A DNA stretch of 64,000 nt from Acanthopleura granulata (GCA_016165875.1 JABBOT010000022.1:2569333-2633332), one strand, 5' to 3'; positions 47,311 to 61,700 are shown, counted from the stretch's first letter. Numbers and translations are program-made. Notes: generated from the letters alone by a model not told the origin.

Positions 47311-47952
47311 CCCGTTGTACATATATAAGTTTACCATCGACACCGTAATAATTTTGTCCCAAACAGTAGAGCCACTGTCTCATCAGAGATTCTGGTTCAA
47401 ACTAATTCTGCTGAAGCCCTGAAGCTAGGCGGAATATATGTACTATTTAAGAATTTACTTGAACACTTAGAATGAAATCCAAACTGAGGAAAAGGAAGCC
47501 CAATGATTTTACGGACAGTCTTTTTCTTAACCAAAAACCAAAAACCAAAGAAACAAAACTCTTAACCAAAAGTTTGCTTTCATGTTTGAATTTCTCTTGC
47601 TCTCAGACTTATTCATCTAACAACAACACAACTTTCATATAGCCTATACTGCCATAATGTTTCTTACTGACTGGAGGGCCATGGCGCCGGGAGCCAGAAT
47701 TGCTGTTACGGGCAGAATCATTCTTACGATCGGAATAAATCCTCCTGTAAGAACTTTTCTTACTATATAAAAATGGTTCTTACTTCCGGAATTGTTGTTT
47801 CAATCAGCATCCTTGTCATGATGAGATTAAATTACGCCGAAAAAAAATTACTATATCTGCGAGAGACGCTCTCACTGGGTTCATGAGTACAATTTACAAC
47901 AAAGTCATATATTCTGATATAATCCAACATAAGGGCGGAATAAGCGTCAGTT

Positions 47953-48190
47953 CCCAGGATCACCAAGCTTAGACTTACATTAGATTTAGTCTTAACTTGT
48001 GCTATTATTACTGAACTTACAGATTTGAACATTATTGCTTTTTTTCACTTTTGTCATTGTCGTCTAGAACAAATCTTAGTATGGAAATAAAAGTCTTTAA
48101 ACTGAGTCACAATTTTAGCGCAGTAAACTGTCAAGATTAAGTCTGACTTAAAACTAAGACATCTTTGTGATCCTCGGACCTGGGTTCAAG
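47953..48190. mobile_element. Possible degraded MITE
   Basis: CCCAGGATCACCAAGCTTAG on the left is partly complementary to CTTTGTGATCCTCGG on the right, with paired AGTCTTAAC / TTAAGTCTGA words inside. The match is imperfect. Confidence 0.35.
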
Positions 48191-49548
48191 TTCACAAAAT
48201 AAGATGACCTTTGTAAGTTTAGGAGATAAAAGTTTTTGCCATATAGGGTCAACATAGATCATCGGCACGGAATTGATTGGCCATGTTTAGAAGAAACAAA
48301 TTCTTCTCTTGTTCAATAGTAAATCCGTTTGGAGAAGAATGACTGAGTATCCATGCGATGTGTATACGTGGTCTCGTATATTTCAACAATTTCTATCGCC
48401 TGTTTCTTATAGCTTGCCGTCTACATTCAGTGATCACTGTTAAATCATTGGTACTCATTACCACAGTTGCTTTTCGCCATAGACAAATATCACAAAGAAT
48501 ATCCAAGTATCGCAACGAAAAAGCATTTATTACCTTTTAAATACATAGCGGTAAACTCTGTACACCAGACTCCCTTGTTTCGGATGACAGCATAACTATT
48601 AAAGTGCCATGTTGGATAATAAGGGGAATTTTTAGCGGATCATGAGATCTGTTTCTTATCATTCGTCCTCGTTTAGCTTCCACTTTTTAGTGCATCGCAA
48701 ACTTTGTTTTGACCGCTTGGGCTGTTGCTATAGTAAAACAGATCACTTTTCGTACAGCATGCCATTTCTTTTTGAATAATTATTACGTCAACCGAGGCAG
48801 TGAACTCTTAGACTCAGAAACAAGCCCATCGAGTTTAACGTTATCAATGAGAAAAAAAGTGTTGTAACTATATTCTATCATATACAATGATTTTAACATT
48901 GAACATGTCGATGTGTAGAGCTTGTGGTGTTAGTTGTAAATGACTAAATCTAGATGTCTAAACCGACATTCGTACACCAGGCGTCAACCAAAATGGGCGT
49001 TCCAGGTCAATAACCGCAAGGCGTTCCAGGTGGGCACGACCATCCGCAGGTTGCTGGTAACCGTTCCCCCTCTCGGGAAGGTGTTTGATGGAATATTCTT
49101 GACTGACACACTGTCGTCTTTAACTTTGGACGTTGGTTAAAATCATTACACAACACACATGGTGTAACAAGTGATACAAGGCGAGATGCGCATGCTATAT
49201 GTAGGACCTGTCAGTATATTGCCATCCAAGTAAAGATAATTCAAAATATGAAAATGGAAACCATCTCTCTTGTAACTTCGCGTGACAGGGAATCGTTGTG
49301 GTCTTTCTACAGGTACATGTCCGGGTAAGATAGCATTTAGAGAATCTGAAGTTTCCTTTAAAGGTGGGTACATTTGAAAGATAGGAAATTTGATAGCAAG
49401 ACAAATTACCCGATGGCGGTCAGGATTATGGGTGGAGGAAGCCAGAGTGCCGGGAGTGAAAAGACAATCTTTGGCGATTTACTCTCGAACCCTTCCCTGT
49501 GCGATATACGTCACTCTGATGAAAGGCTAGTGGTCTCCAGTGAGCTTT
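48191..49548. other. Non-coding stretch
   Basis: No exon recognised. Near 49412-49460 ATGGCGGTCAGGATTATGGG and GGAGGAA resemble 14998-15030, a degenerate shared repeat. Confidence 0.5.
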
Positions 49549-50291
49549 ATGTGGGGCCACACGTGCGTGCTCTGTTGGCTGCTGATTGCCACCGCAGCCA
49601 TGGTAACAGTGGAAGGGAATCTCGAGGACTACATCGTTACAAAAGCGCTACAGGTTTACCATTCTCCGATCTCGTATGTACAAAGTACTGTGCTGTTATC
49701 ATGGATATTACAAACACTATGTGCTGAGACAGTCGAATATTAAAGCAGAAGCTCCAAACCACGAGTAAAGGCTGCTTGAAAGCCGTGAAACCACATTCAG
49801 TTCTAGTTACAGTATGACATTCCCTACAACATCAAGCATTCCGATTTACCCGTTTACAGAGATTTCTTAAAGTGTAAGACAGCTCATGACTGAGACACTG
49901 TTCATTAAGAGATTATAAAATTTCTCCCTTGAGTGCAGAAGCCTGCTTGAATTTGTATGTATTCGCTGTTGAATTATCTTCGTTTGAAGTGTAGAGTATT
50001 TTGTTGCCGACTGGGGACCTTAAGGCGTCTAATGTTTTATGTTTTAATTATGCTGCAAAGTACTTCCAGACCACTGTGCTGTGGTGGGAGTAATTTTCTT
50101 GATCACTTCATGTAAATTTACATATATACTTAAGTTACATACAGAACCCCGGAAGCTTACTCCAGTCTCAGGTGACAAGAGTGTTTCGCAATTGCAGGAA
50201 TGACGTCACAGCCCAGACAGAATGGCTGCGTTTCACGCTAGTGGACGGAGCACGATCAAATGTCTGCTTCCGCTGTGGCAGTAGCCCTTAG
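49549..50291 (+). CDS. Possible small secreted protein, two exons
   Basis: An ATG at 49549, with an in-frame TAG about 20 bp upstream, opens a signal-peptide-like start (MWGHTCVLCWLLIATAAM, then VTVEG). A GTATGT donor after 49673 leaves TC. A second frame after an ATTGCAG acceptor begins with G at 50198, completing Ser, and encodes 30 residues (starting NDVTAQTEWLRFTLVDG) before TAG at 50289-50291. The product would have 72 residues, about 49 after signal removal, with two Cys near the end (VCFRCGSSP). Evidence is the signal peptide plus a matching donor/acceptor phase over a 524-bp intron. The start context is poor, no family is recognised, and extra exons are possible. ATTAAA at about 50416 could serve as poly(A) signal. 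Confidence 0.4.
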
Positions 50292-52442
50292 AAAGAACAC
50301 CTAGAGCAGCACTTTTAAGGTACATTTATTCTCATATACAAATTATGTATATATAACTGTGTATTTTATAAGGATATAAAATATCAATTTGATGAAGCAC
50401 TTTTCAAAATTTAGATATTAAAAAATATCAAAATTTATATTAAAAAATCCATCTTTTACGTCTCTTAGTAAAAAAAAGTCTAAATTTTAAAACAAACAAT
50501 ATCCTGGCCTTCCCTTCCATGACTTGCAACCATGAGTCTCATACCTTGGAATGTAAATTGCATAAAAATACACTTTTGATGTCAACAGAACTGAAGCTAT
50601 GTGTAATTTTTTAATATTTCCCACATATATTATTACTACTTGCTTGTACATATTTATATATATAATGTAAATTATTCCCATAACCACAAAAAAAACAAAG
50701 TAAAAAAAAAAGAAAGGTATCATCACATCAATGATAATAATTTAAATAATTAAAATTGTAACATAACAAGCCTCCATGAAGACAAAGTCCAATGTGATCA
50801 ATGTATAAATTCAGGATAAAAACCAAAATTACTTGTAGAATTAATTGATTGATCAGCTGAGTATTTGACAGTCTTTCACAAAATGCATCTCTGTGGCACT
50901 GAAATAGTATGCTCTTGTCTTCACTAAGCATCAGTGTACAGGAAAACAGCACAACAGTGAAAAGCAACAACTCTAATTAGCAACACTTGGGTAACTTTTT
51001 CCGTAACAACTGGAGCCTGATTAATACAAAGCCAGCTTTAGCCTATGTCAAAATTTGGAATGTGACCTAAGTCCTCATTTTTTATCATTTGAGTTAACAT
51101 TAGAGACAATAAACTAGTGTTGTGCCAAGAGAAATAAATAAAAACTCCTGGAGTTGTATTGCAAATACAGAAGTTTTAAAGCTCAGTCAAAACTTTCTTT
51201 ATGCAATCAACTCGTGACTACATGTGAACCAAACATAAAATGTGTCCTAAAGAAACCCAAAGTAGTCTAGCAATGATGAACAGTTAGACTGAAAACCTGA
51301 TCGGAGCAAAAATGTCAACTGACTGCACTTCACCAGTCATATGTCATCAGACACCAACAGACCTCTCAATAGTAGGCACTTCGCTCATCCACTTGAGAGT
51401 AAGCCTACAAGATAACTTTTGTTTGTCTCGTTTCTGGGCCATGACTTTGGCAAAAAGATTTTGTCCCGCTCATACACGAGCATTAAAATGCCTACATCGG
51501 CACAGCTGACTCGTTTTGAGACGTTTTGCTTCCTGCTCATACCATATTTTAATTGGGAATCTGCAATTTCTATTTTGATTTTGGCACAAACAACTTGAAA
51601 CCAGTGCATTGGCTCTGATTTTAACTCCTTCATCTTGGTGGCGCCACTACTAAACAGTGCTTGCTTCACAAGAAATATTCTTTGAACTTTGCAAAACAAC
51701 AGACAGAAGGTTCTCTGCCCGAGACAAACACTAGTTCACTGTGGCCCCTACAGACAACCCAGAAGCAAGCCAGTAGTCTACCTCTAGTTCACGTATGGTG
51801 TGATTTGTTAATACTTATGTGGTAGTGGTGAGCTGGCGGGATATCATAGAGCAGCCTTTGGCCTGAATGGTAATGAAGATGTTTTAAATGGTGTAAAACA
51901 TGAGAAATTTGAGACTCATGCCTTGAGAACATATATACATGTAATGCCATACCCCTGCGCAGTATAATTCATTCTATTCCGAAAATGAGACTAAATGGTA
52001 ACTTTGGTATGAGGGTTGAAAATGAATATAATTCTAAAACTGATCCACTATTTTCAGATAATAATTTGTATGAAATTACACATTGAAATCTTGGCCTTGT
52101 TTTGTATCCTAGGAACTATCTTCAAAAATATATCAATACTTAATTCTTTGCCCTTGTTGTGACTCCAAACAGGATAACCTTAATGCCACTGCAGCAATAC
52201 TTGTATCTGCCCTAATATATCACCAAGAAACAATCACTTTATAAACAAATACATATAAAAGGATTGTAAAAAAGTACTTCTGGTGCTGAATCAAACCACA
52301 TTTTTCCGAAAGATTATCATCTTGCTTTTCAAACAAGTTTCAAAACAACTTCCTAACATCACCAGAATTCTTGAAAATAGTGCAAAGTGGGTAACTGGAT
52401 GTCAGATACAATAACACACAGTAAATACTGTCAGAGATTTCA
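50292..52442. other. Convergent intergenic / 3' UTR region
   Basis: Very AT-rich and non-coding. In - strand reading, AATAAA at about 50329-50324 and ATTAAA near 51552-51547 and 50613 are poly(A) candidates for the DFPase-like gene. No repeat of note. Confidence 0.5.
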
Positions 52443-52714
52443 TTATAGATTCACAGTGTCACAGAACTGCAGTTTTCCGGGACGTTCCCACTCAAATTTC
52501 CAAAGGGCATGGTTTTCGTGTTCTGTGACGAATACAGTATTGGTCCTAGGCTGGAAGTGAAGATTGCTAGGTTTGGAGAATGGACACTTGATTCGCTTAA
52601 TGGGTTTGCCTCCTTCTGGACCAAACACCTCGATGTGAGAGCTTCCCCAGTTTGCTACCAGCAGGTTGTTGTCTTGATCAAAGTCCATTCCATCTGGTCC
52701 TCCTTCATGTGTAC
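52443..52714 (-). CDS. DFPase-like terminal exon
   Basis: Reads from 52714 down to TAA at 52445-52443. The acceptor TTGCCCAG precedes it; the first two bases complete Gly. It encodes THEGGPDGMDFDQDNN, then ANWGSSHIEVFGPEGG, SKPSNLHFQP and VTEHENHALWKFEWERPG. The Asp of GPDGMDF and the His of TEHEN match catalytic-site residues of the squid enzyme. Confidence 0.95.
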
Positions 52715-55700
52715 CTGGGCAATGTACAGGAAGATCCTGTTTATCTATTTATTTACTTGACTGTGATACTCAGGAACATTTTAGTTACAGAACAAAAGTC
52801 AGTTTTTGAGTGCAGGAACTGGAGTGCCCAGTGTAAACCATCAGCCTCTGGAATGTAATGAATAGCTTTCCCACGAGTGACGCATAAATTTGTAAAAGAC
52901 AAACATCTCAAGCACTCTGACATGACCTGGTCCTGCACTGATACCATACATCATACTAAAAAATATTTCACTCATATTTGTTTTTGGGTGATGTTAACCA
53001 AAATACAAGCCTGCATATAGGTGCCTGACATTTCTGAAAATACTCCTTTGGACAAAGTGGTATGACTATGTTTTCCCATGGTATATACATGTAGTTAATG
53101 GACAAAGTGGTATGACTATGTTTTCCCATGGTATATAAATGTAGTTAATGGACAAAGTGGTATGACTATGTTTTCCCATGGTATATACATGTAGTTAATG
53201 GACAAACTTCACTTAAGTTGTCATAATACTCAAAAGAACAAAGGCATGTTTTCAAAAGTGCCAGGCAGCTATTTGCAGGCTTGGAAATATAAAAGAGGCA
53301 GTTAAGGCAGGCCTTTTTTTAGTAACCAGGTTGTCTAGATTTTCTTTTTTCCTATCTCTTCCACGTTAATACTGTAAAAAAGTCCAAACAGCATCAAGTT
53401 CTACTTCACCCATCCACAGGGACAGGTGTACTGGTGACTGGCCAAACTTTTTGAACATGTAGTCAAGTATAACCACTGAGAGCCTTCCTGATATTATTTT
53501 ATTTATTTATTTGATTTGTCTTATTTGCCCAACTCTAGAATATTTAAATCATATAACGACAACCTGCACTATGGTGGGAGAAAACCTGGCAGATCCCGGG
53601 CGAAATCTTGCAGACCTTCCCATGACACTGAGAAGACAACAGCTAACCTGGGGATGAACTAAGAGACTGATTTCTGTGGTCTAGTGGTTAGCGGGTCTGC
53701 CTCGAGTTCCTGAGATCCAGATTCAAGCCCGAATCGAGTCATACCGAAGACTTTAAAAATGGTACTTGTTGCTGCAGCACTTAGGCAGCATGGACTCGCA
53801 ATGCCACTAGAAGACACGCTATATGCATACACCAGAAGAACTTCTCGTTGTCATATGACTGAAAAATTGCTACGTAAGATGTTAAACCCCAAGCACTCAC
53901 TCACTCACTCCAGTACACCTCTGATGACTGGAGTCCACACTACCGCCTTCTCCAATATTGATTTGAACTAATCAGATTGGAGGATGCCATTGTCCAGCTA
54001 ATTCTGATTCTTGTTGGATGCAACTTTCAAATACAGTTTTACCTTGGTACACGGATTTCTACACTAACCTGGTAGAGTTCCCCACTTCGTTTTATTGGCA
54101 ATTTTCCCTGGGCCCTGTATGTCATAACTCCACAATGTCTTTGTGGGTGTTTCGGCCACGATCAGTTTGTGCGGACGACCATCGTCAGTGTGGAGCACAG
54201 CGATGCCGTTAGGGAAGCGATAATCCGTGGCGACTTTCACCAGTTGTTTGCCCCGAGTGTAACAGTATACAGACCCAAATGGTTCCTGCAGAGGAAAGGA
54301 AGAGAGGAAACTCTGGTGTAACAATACAGACAATGACATCGAGAAGTTGTCTCCCCTGCTTATCTGCCCACGGGGAGACTGAATCCTTCAAAATTATTAG
54401 TTTTTTACCATTTTAGATTTGACTAAGCACCTCTGTAACTTGTTAGTTCTGTCTGCTGGTCAGTTGATCAAATTTCTAGCATCCTAACTTTTAACATGGG
54501 CAAATTAATTTTTAACAAGGGATCTATGTGTACAATGGCACAAAACCCTACATGGGGGATATCACATATCCCCTCTACTGCGTGTCTACTGCGCGTCTAC
54601 TGCGCATCTACTGCATTTGTTTTTTGTCTTCACCTGTTTTATATCCATTATTGGGGGCCGTGTTTTGTGATAACCAACTGGTCATCATGTGAACATGTAG
54701 ATCTACAATAAGATCATCTTCTCCTTCAATCACTAAAACCCATCAGAAGTAGCTCTAAAAACCTTTCAAACACGCCTTTGCTAGAAATGCACAAAAATGC
54801 AAAGAAAGAAAGTGAAATACCTCCATGGATCTTGTGTAGTTGTCAGGAGCAATGTTCCCAGCAGGGGCTGTAATCCACAGGTCTCCATTATAGTCAAAGG
54901 CCAGGTCATTACAGCCCTGAACTGTGTTGCCCTGGGAATCCTTTGTGGCCAGCTAAACAGGGAGAAAAAAATCCAGCATGATCATACTTCGAAGGATTGA
55001 CTCATTTGATCCTTGTTTGACATCATACTCAAGCATTTTCACTGACAATGGCCGTCAGATTTAAGTCAATGACTACTAGTAACCTTGTTAAGTCACTGAC
55101 TACTAGTAACTATGTTAAGTCACTGACTACTAGTAACTCTGTTAGGTCATTGACTACTAGTAACTTTGTTAAGTCATTGACTACTAGTAACTATGTTAAG
55201 TCATTGACTACTAGTAACTATGTTAAGTCATTGACTACTAGTAGCTTTGTTAAGTCACTGACTACTAGTAACTTTCCTACACGTGATGTAAAAATACGGC
55301 ACACAAGTATCAGTGGATGACAAGTTGTCTTCAGTGGGTGCCAGATTGTGCACACGGCCATATGCACATGGTCACCCACTTACTGTCATCAATAGCGGAG
55401 GGCATCCACTAGTTTCTCCCAGCTATGAAACAAATATGCCACTCAACTAAACTCAACGTCATCAGCACAGGGAAATCTATATTGAAGAAGAGGGGAGACA
55501 ATCTTGTGTCACCAATTATCAGACTTTGTTTCCTGTTATTGATGCATACCAGAAGTACCCATGAAATAGTGCTATTTGACACACTTTGATACTCCAAAAA
55601 GGTGACCCGAGGGAAACAGATTGGGTTTAAGTCGAGGCTTATAGAAAGGACATCTGGTACATGTAGGTAGCTGTGGATTTGTTCCCGAGTCAATGCTTTC

Positions 55701-58700
55701 CAGAGCTTCTGAGTACATAATCCTTAAAGGTGCACTGTCCCGACTGATCAATCATTAAGGGAAACTGGTTAACATTTTATGTTTTAATACGTTTAGAAAC
55801 AAGCATCACATATATTTGGAGTATAGGGAAAATTTCCTATGAAAATAAAGATGTTTGGGTTTCCTTTAATGACCTCTAAGTGAGCACACGTGTGATTTCA
55901 AATACTGGACGTGCCGGAGTTGAGGCTCCAATACACAGTATGCCCAAAGATAAAACAAATCCCCGACAGCCAGTTCATATTACCTGTTCAAAGGAACCGC
56001 TGGGTGCCATCTTCAGGAGGCCTAGTCGCATGTCCGCTATGTAAATGTTGTTGTCCTGGTCACTCTGACAGCCAGCTGGGATTCCACCATACCCATCCAC
56101 TTCTGGTTCACACACAACCTTAGCCTGTAAAGATCAGCAGAAAAAATAACATCAACAAGGAAAATTGTGCCGCCCAGTGTTTTGTGCTGTATGGGAGTTT
56201 CCATGTCCTGAAGCATGTACGTGTATCATTGTTTTGTATGTGTTGGTGTTTAACACTGTATGAGGTGTGGAATGTTTTGTATGTGTTGGTGTCTAACACT
56301 GTATGAGGTGTGGAATGTTTTGTATGTGTTGGTGTCTAACACTGTATGAGGTGTGGAATGTTTTGTATGTGTTGGTGTTTAACACTGTATGAGGTATGGA
56401 ATGTTTTGTATGTGTTGGTGTTTAACACTGTATGAGGTGTGGAATGTTTTGTATGTGTTGGTGTTTAACACTGAGGTGTGGAATGTTTTGTATGTGTTGG
56501 TGTCTAACACTGTATGAGGTGTGGAATATTTTGAATGTGTTGGTGTTTAACACTGTATGAGGTGTGGAATGTTTGTATGTGTTGGTGTTTAACACTGAGG
56601 TGTGGAATGTTTTGTATGTGTTGGTGTCTAACACTGTATGAGGTGTGGAATGTTTTGAATGTGTTGGTGTTTAACACTGTATGAGGTGTGGAATGTTTTG
56701 TATGTGTTGGTGTCTAACACTGAGGTGTGAAATGTTTTGTATGTGTTGGTGTCTAACACTGTATGAGGTATGGAATGTTTTGTATGTGTTGGTGTTCAAC
56801 ACTGTATGAGGTGTGGAATGTTTTGTATGTGTTAGTGTCTAACACTGTATGAGGTGTGGAGTGTTTTGTATGTGTTGGTGTCTAACACTGTATGACGTAT
56901 GGAATGCTAAGTGTAAGAGAATGTGCTGGTTTGCTGTGGGAACTCTTACTCAGCATAGGTACTGTGTTTCATGGCTTTCACAAGGAACCCTTTTGCATTG
57001 ATAGGCGACATTCAAATACTGTATTAGCCATCCAATGAGTATCACTTCTTTATAAAAGAAATAAAATAAATAAAATTTGTGAAGTATTCCTGCCTGGAAA
57101 TTTAAAAACTTATCCTAAAGCACAGGAATATGAAACAAATGACATATACATGTACCAGCAGACCAATTTAAGCCAGCTGATCTGAATATCAGGTCGAGCA
57201 ATTCTTGCTTAGCCTGGAGTTATTTGTGGCAAGTTTCATTTTCATCTGTTTTGCGTGATACTAATTTTAGACCTACTTTAAATGTAAAAGTACATGCAAA
57301 TACATGTGTGACTATGTTCAACTGGTTTGGCTACTTCCCGTTAGTGGCTCAACCATCTGTATCATAGTAATTCAGAAAGTGTTGTGGTCAATTCGAGCCA
57401 AATAAAATGAGGAGACATTTATATGCAGGTTTATGGATCGCAGAACCTTTGATTGCACCTGACCCCTGTTAAACACAAAGACACTTACATGAACATCTAC
57501 TCTGAAAAAAACGTACTAATATCAACAAAGTATGGTTCCTCTGACAACAGAAATAATACCGCAGCTAAACCAACCTCAGTTTAACCTCAGTGTAAATCAT
57601 TACACTCAGTTTCTGTGATCTCAACTGAAACAACACTTCTAAGTAGTTACTTACCTACATTCATGAAACTGACTAGTTGTGATTGTATATACATGTATGT
57701 GAAAATATTTTTCAACACAGTGTTAAAGAACTATTAACAAGAATTAATTTATAGTCAGTCACCAAATTCAGCTTTAACATAGCACTGGCTACACTGCCCT
57801 ATTCAGTTTCATCTGTAAGCAAATTCATACTACAAATGACCAGCATTCTATCTGGATGAAAAAATTTTAAGCTTAAAAGCACTAATTGATTAAATGCTGA
57901 AACTTTTCCTTTCAAAAAACGTCCAGGCTGCACACCACTGATTCTTGGATTACACCTTACCTCCCTCATCTTCAGATCCACACCTACAACTTGGCCTCCC
58001 GGGAGAGAATTTTTCTTAACATCTGACGCTACCATGTACAACATGCCATTTGTGTTGAAGACGGGTCCCTCAGCCCCAAGCAAACCCGCAACAATTTGCA
58101 TGAATAAAACCCTGACCACAGGAGGAGCAACTTCTTCAGGAATGATCATTTTTCCTCAACGGCCTCGAGTAAGCTGTTGCTGATGGAAATTGGGGATTAC
58201 AGCAATTAAATCTACGCCGTAAATGTACATGAAACAATATCACATGAACTGTGACATCTGTAATTCATTCAAACGTATCCACTCTCTGATTCAGCAAGTA
58301 AATTTAGACCTTGTTTTTTTTTTTTTTCTTTTGCTTTACAGCTGATGGTCAAACTCGTTTCTAGGTGTGGAGCTGAGTGCATAGTGTTTAGTGTAGAACA
58401 GCCTCGGGATGTGTGTGACTTTCAAACCACATGTATGGCAAAATAGAGTGAGCTATCTCCACTTTGGATACAAAGGTCCCCATCAGCATCTGATCAACTG
58501 ATCTGTCTGATTACGGTAGCAGCATTTGGATTAGTCATCCAGCTGAGTGCATAGTGTTTAGTGTAGAACAGCCTTGGGATGTGTGTGACTTTCAAACCAC
58601 ATGTATGGCAAAATAGAGTGAGCTATCTCCACTTTGGATACAAAGGTCCCCATCAGCATCTGATCAACTGATCTGTCTGATTACTGTAGCAGCATTTGGA

Positions 58701-61700
58701 TTAGTCATCCAGCTGAGTGCATAGTGTTTAGTGTAGAACAGCCTTGGGATGTGTGTGACTTTCAAACCACATGTATGGCAAAATAGAGTGAGCTATCTCC
58801 ACTTTGGATACAAAGGTCCCCATCAGCGTCTGATCAACTGATCTGTCTGATTACAGTAGCAGCATTTGGATTAGTCATCCAGCTGAGTGCATAGTGTTTA
58901 GTGTAGACCAGCCTTGGGATGTGCGTGACTTTCAAACCACATGTATGGCAAAATAGAGTGAGCTATCTCCACTTTGGATACAAAGGTCCCCATCAGCGTC
59001 TGATCAACTGATCTGTCTGATTACGGTAGCAGCATTTGGATTAGTCATCTAACAAACTATAATTTCCTGTTATTATTAAGCAGTTTTCTCAGAATGTTGT
59101 CCATTGTTGCCTATTTCCATCTATCTTAGTAACTATCTAGTCATCTATCTCCTGGTAACTGTCACAGGTGAGCGACATGCCCAAGTGCACATGGTCTTGA
59201 ACACCCCTGTTGGTCATAAAGGCCACCACAGGGAGGGTTTTGTGATCGATAATGTGTGGCCCCTATGCTGGTCTCCACACATCACTGTCACACGTACAAA
59301 CAATTGAAATAAGACAAACATGGACAGCTACCGTCCAGAAAGATAAAACTGAAATAATATTTGAGAGCCATATAACTTCGCTAGCTTAGTAATAATAAAG
59401 ATGCTAAGAAGAACTGGCTTCAAGTGAAAGGAAACAGGACAGTTGTTTAATAAACCACTCTAATGAATAGTATTGCCTGTCTTCATTTTATTTACCTGCA
59501 TTTTGGGCAGGTGACAAATAGTCAGTTTAGCTCAAACTAATCCAGGAGCCAATCTGCATTTTGGGACACCCTCAATCTGCGAGAAAGGACATAGCACAGT
59601 TAAGAGGCACAGAGGCCTGTAGCTCTTTCCTTCCACAACCAGTCAGTTAGATCAGCCAATGAGAATAAAATCACTCCAAGCAGAGAGCAGAGATACAGTC
59701 CTATAGGTAACTGAGAGACATAATATGGAGATGATTTACTTTCAGATCCATGTTGCAAACCTCTTGTAAACTCCAGTTTGTTTTGAAAGAATAGGTACAT
59801 GTAACTGGATTAAGATTTAAATGATGATATCTGTCCAAGGAAATACCCTGGCATACCTGAATATACCCCAGTATACCCCAGCAGACCTGATAAATGCCAT
59901 AAGAGTACATAAAAGAGATAAATGTTACGGAAAAGTTGTCCACAGTTTGACAGCTCTTACTTGTTGGTTTACATGTGTGAGCTGTTGACCTGTCACAAGA
60001 ACCGAAGAGCTTAAGTCACATGACCTGGTATGTGCTGTTACATATGTGAAATATGATGAAAAAGGAGAAAACGGGACAAAAAGAGTTCATCAGTGCGATC
60101 TTTTGGTATAGGTAAGTCCTTTTATGCTATACATATACCTGGGCAACTATTGGTGGTGATTGGTCAACTCGTCTAACAACCAACTCGACTACACCATTTT
60201 GTCCAAAATGTGAATCCATTTCACATAATACTACATTCAACTCATCTAAAATTAATATTCTCTAAACCAGTGTACATTTTGCTGTTTCTTTGTGCCTAAT
60301 AAAGATAGGGGACGAGAACATCAGTGAACCTTGCATGAAAGTATGAGTTTGAGTTTGTTCCTTCGTTAGTTTCTCACATAGAGGCCAGCTGCACAATGTC
60401 AGGTGACTGAAGGTATGTCCCCTTGACAAGTAATTACAAAAGTGTTACCTAAACTGTATACAGGATGTCCGAGTTTGTTGGTCAGGAAAGCGGTAAGTTC
60501 AGTTCGTGCATTTAATTTATTAATAAAATATAAGAAAAGCAGCTTTAATTACTTGAGAAATGCATACAATTCCCCCCAATGGGGTATATTTATAATAAAC
60601 CAGAAATAGGCCTACTTGCTTCAAATACTTCTCTCCATATGTATGCATAAAACTGCTAAAAACTAATGCCTGATATTTAAATAAAAATAGCTTTTTTATC
60701 TCATATCTTTCTTCTTTTCCTCAACAATGTAAATTGAAGAACTTCTCAATCGAGGTTTCATTTCTGCTATTGACGTTTCACGACACGCACATGGACTTAA
60801 GATACAGGATTACAACGTAATGCAATTACACATGCTGATATACCTGACCTTTGTCAAATCCTCCATTCTAAAATGTGCTCTTTAAAATAAGCATACTAGT
60901 ATTTTGCAGTAAAAATATTTTAAGATTCATTCATTAAAAAAAAATACACGCCCTTTGAAACCATAACTTTTCCCAAATATGCATTCTGTAAACATAGTAA
61001 TAATTTTTATAAAGAATATTCAAGCATATATGGAAGAATTTTAATGTACAACTTCTTCAAAGGCTAAATAAAATCACTTTGCCTATATGACTAGCTGATA
61101 TCACGCACAGTGGGTGCGAAATGAAGACATTCTCATATTATAGAAGGCTTAGTGGATGTGGAATGAAGACATTCTTATACCATTAAAGTACTAGTCCTTT
61201 GCCCACAGCTAGAAATATTGAGATATTGTGATGGTAATCTCACCATAGCTGACATGACATCTGATTAACTAACTGGATGTAACTATGAACACCGTCCAAT
61301 AATGAATAATTTGAGAACAGAAATATATTGATAGGCCTACGGTCATGTATGTTTAGATTGCTATTTTACATATATTCTGGAATTAATATGCACACATTCG
61401 AAATAAAGTGTCTATGTATATCACATATGTTCATCATTGTCATCTCAAATACATACGTTTACAAACTTATTACTTTATCGCACATACTATGCACCTGGAT
61501 AATGTACAAGTTTACATATTATATACAACATAAAAGGGAAATAACTTTTGCTACAACTTCTGTCTTACAATTGAGGTAATTTGCCTATACTTATGTTTTG
61601 TCTAAAACATAACTCGCACGTTTCATTTCTCACCTGAGCTTCCAATCAAATTTGTGAATCTGACTTGACAATATTCTAAACCCTCGGTGATCAAGGTGTA

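Larger units (their letters stand above)
52715..54068 (-). other. DFPase-like intron with tandem repeat and SINE
   Basis: 1.35 kb. Holds a 50-bp repeat (53049-53200) and a tRNA-derived SINE (53677-53905). Confidence 0.85.

Noticed and set aside
55048..55320. 90-residue repetitive + strand frame
   Set aside because: It is the 27-bp minisatellite in an intron of the opposite-strand gene.
56225..56905. Regularly spaced repeats that might suggest a CRISPR array
   Set aside because: Units are contiguous without unique spacers, in a clearly eukaryotic context; this is a minisatellite.
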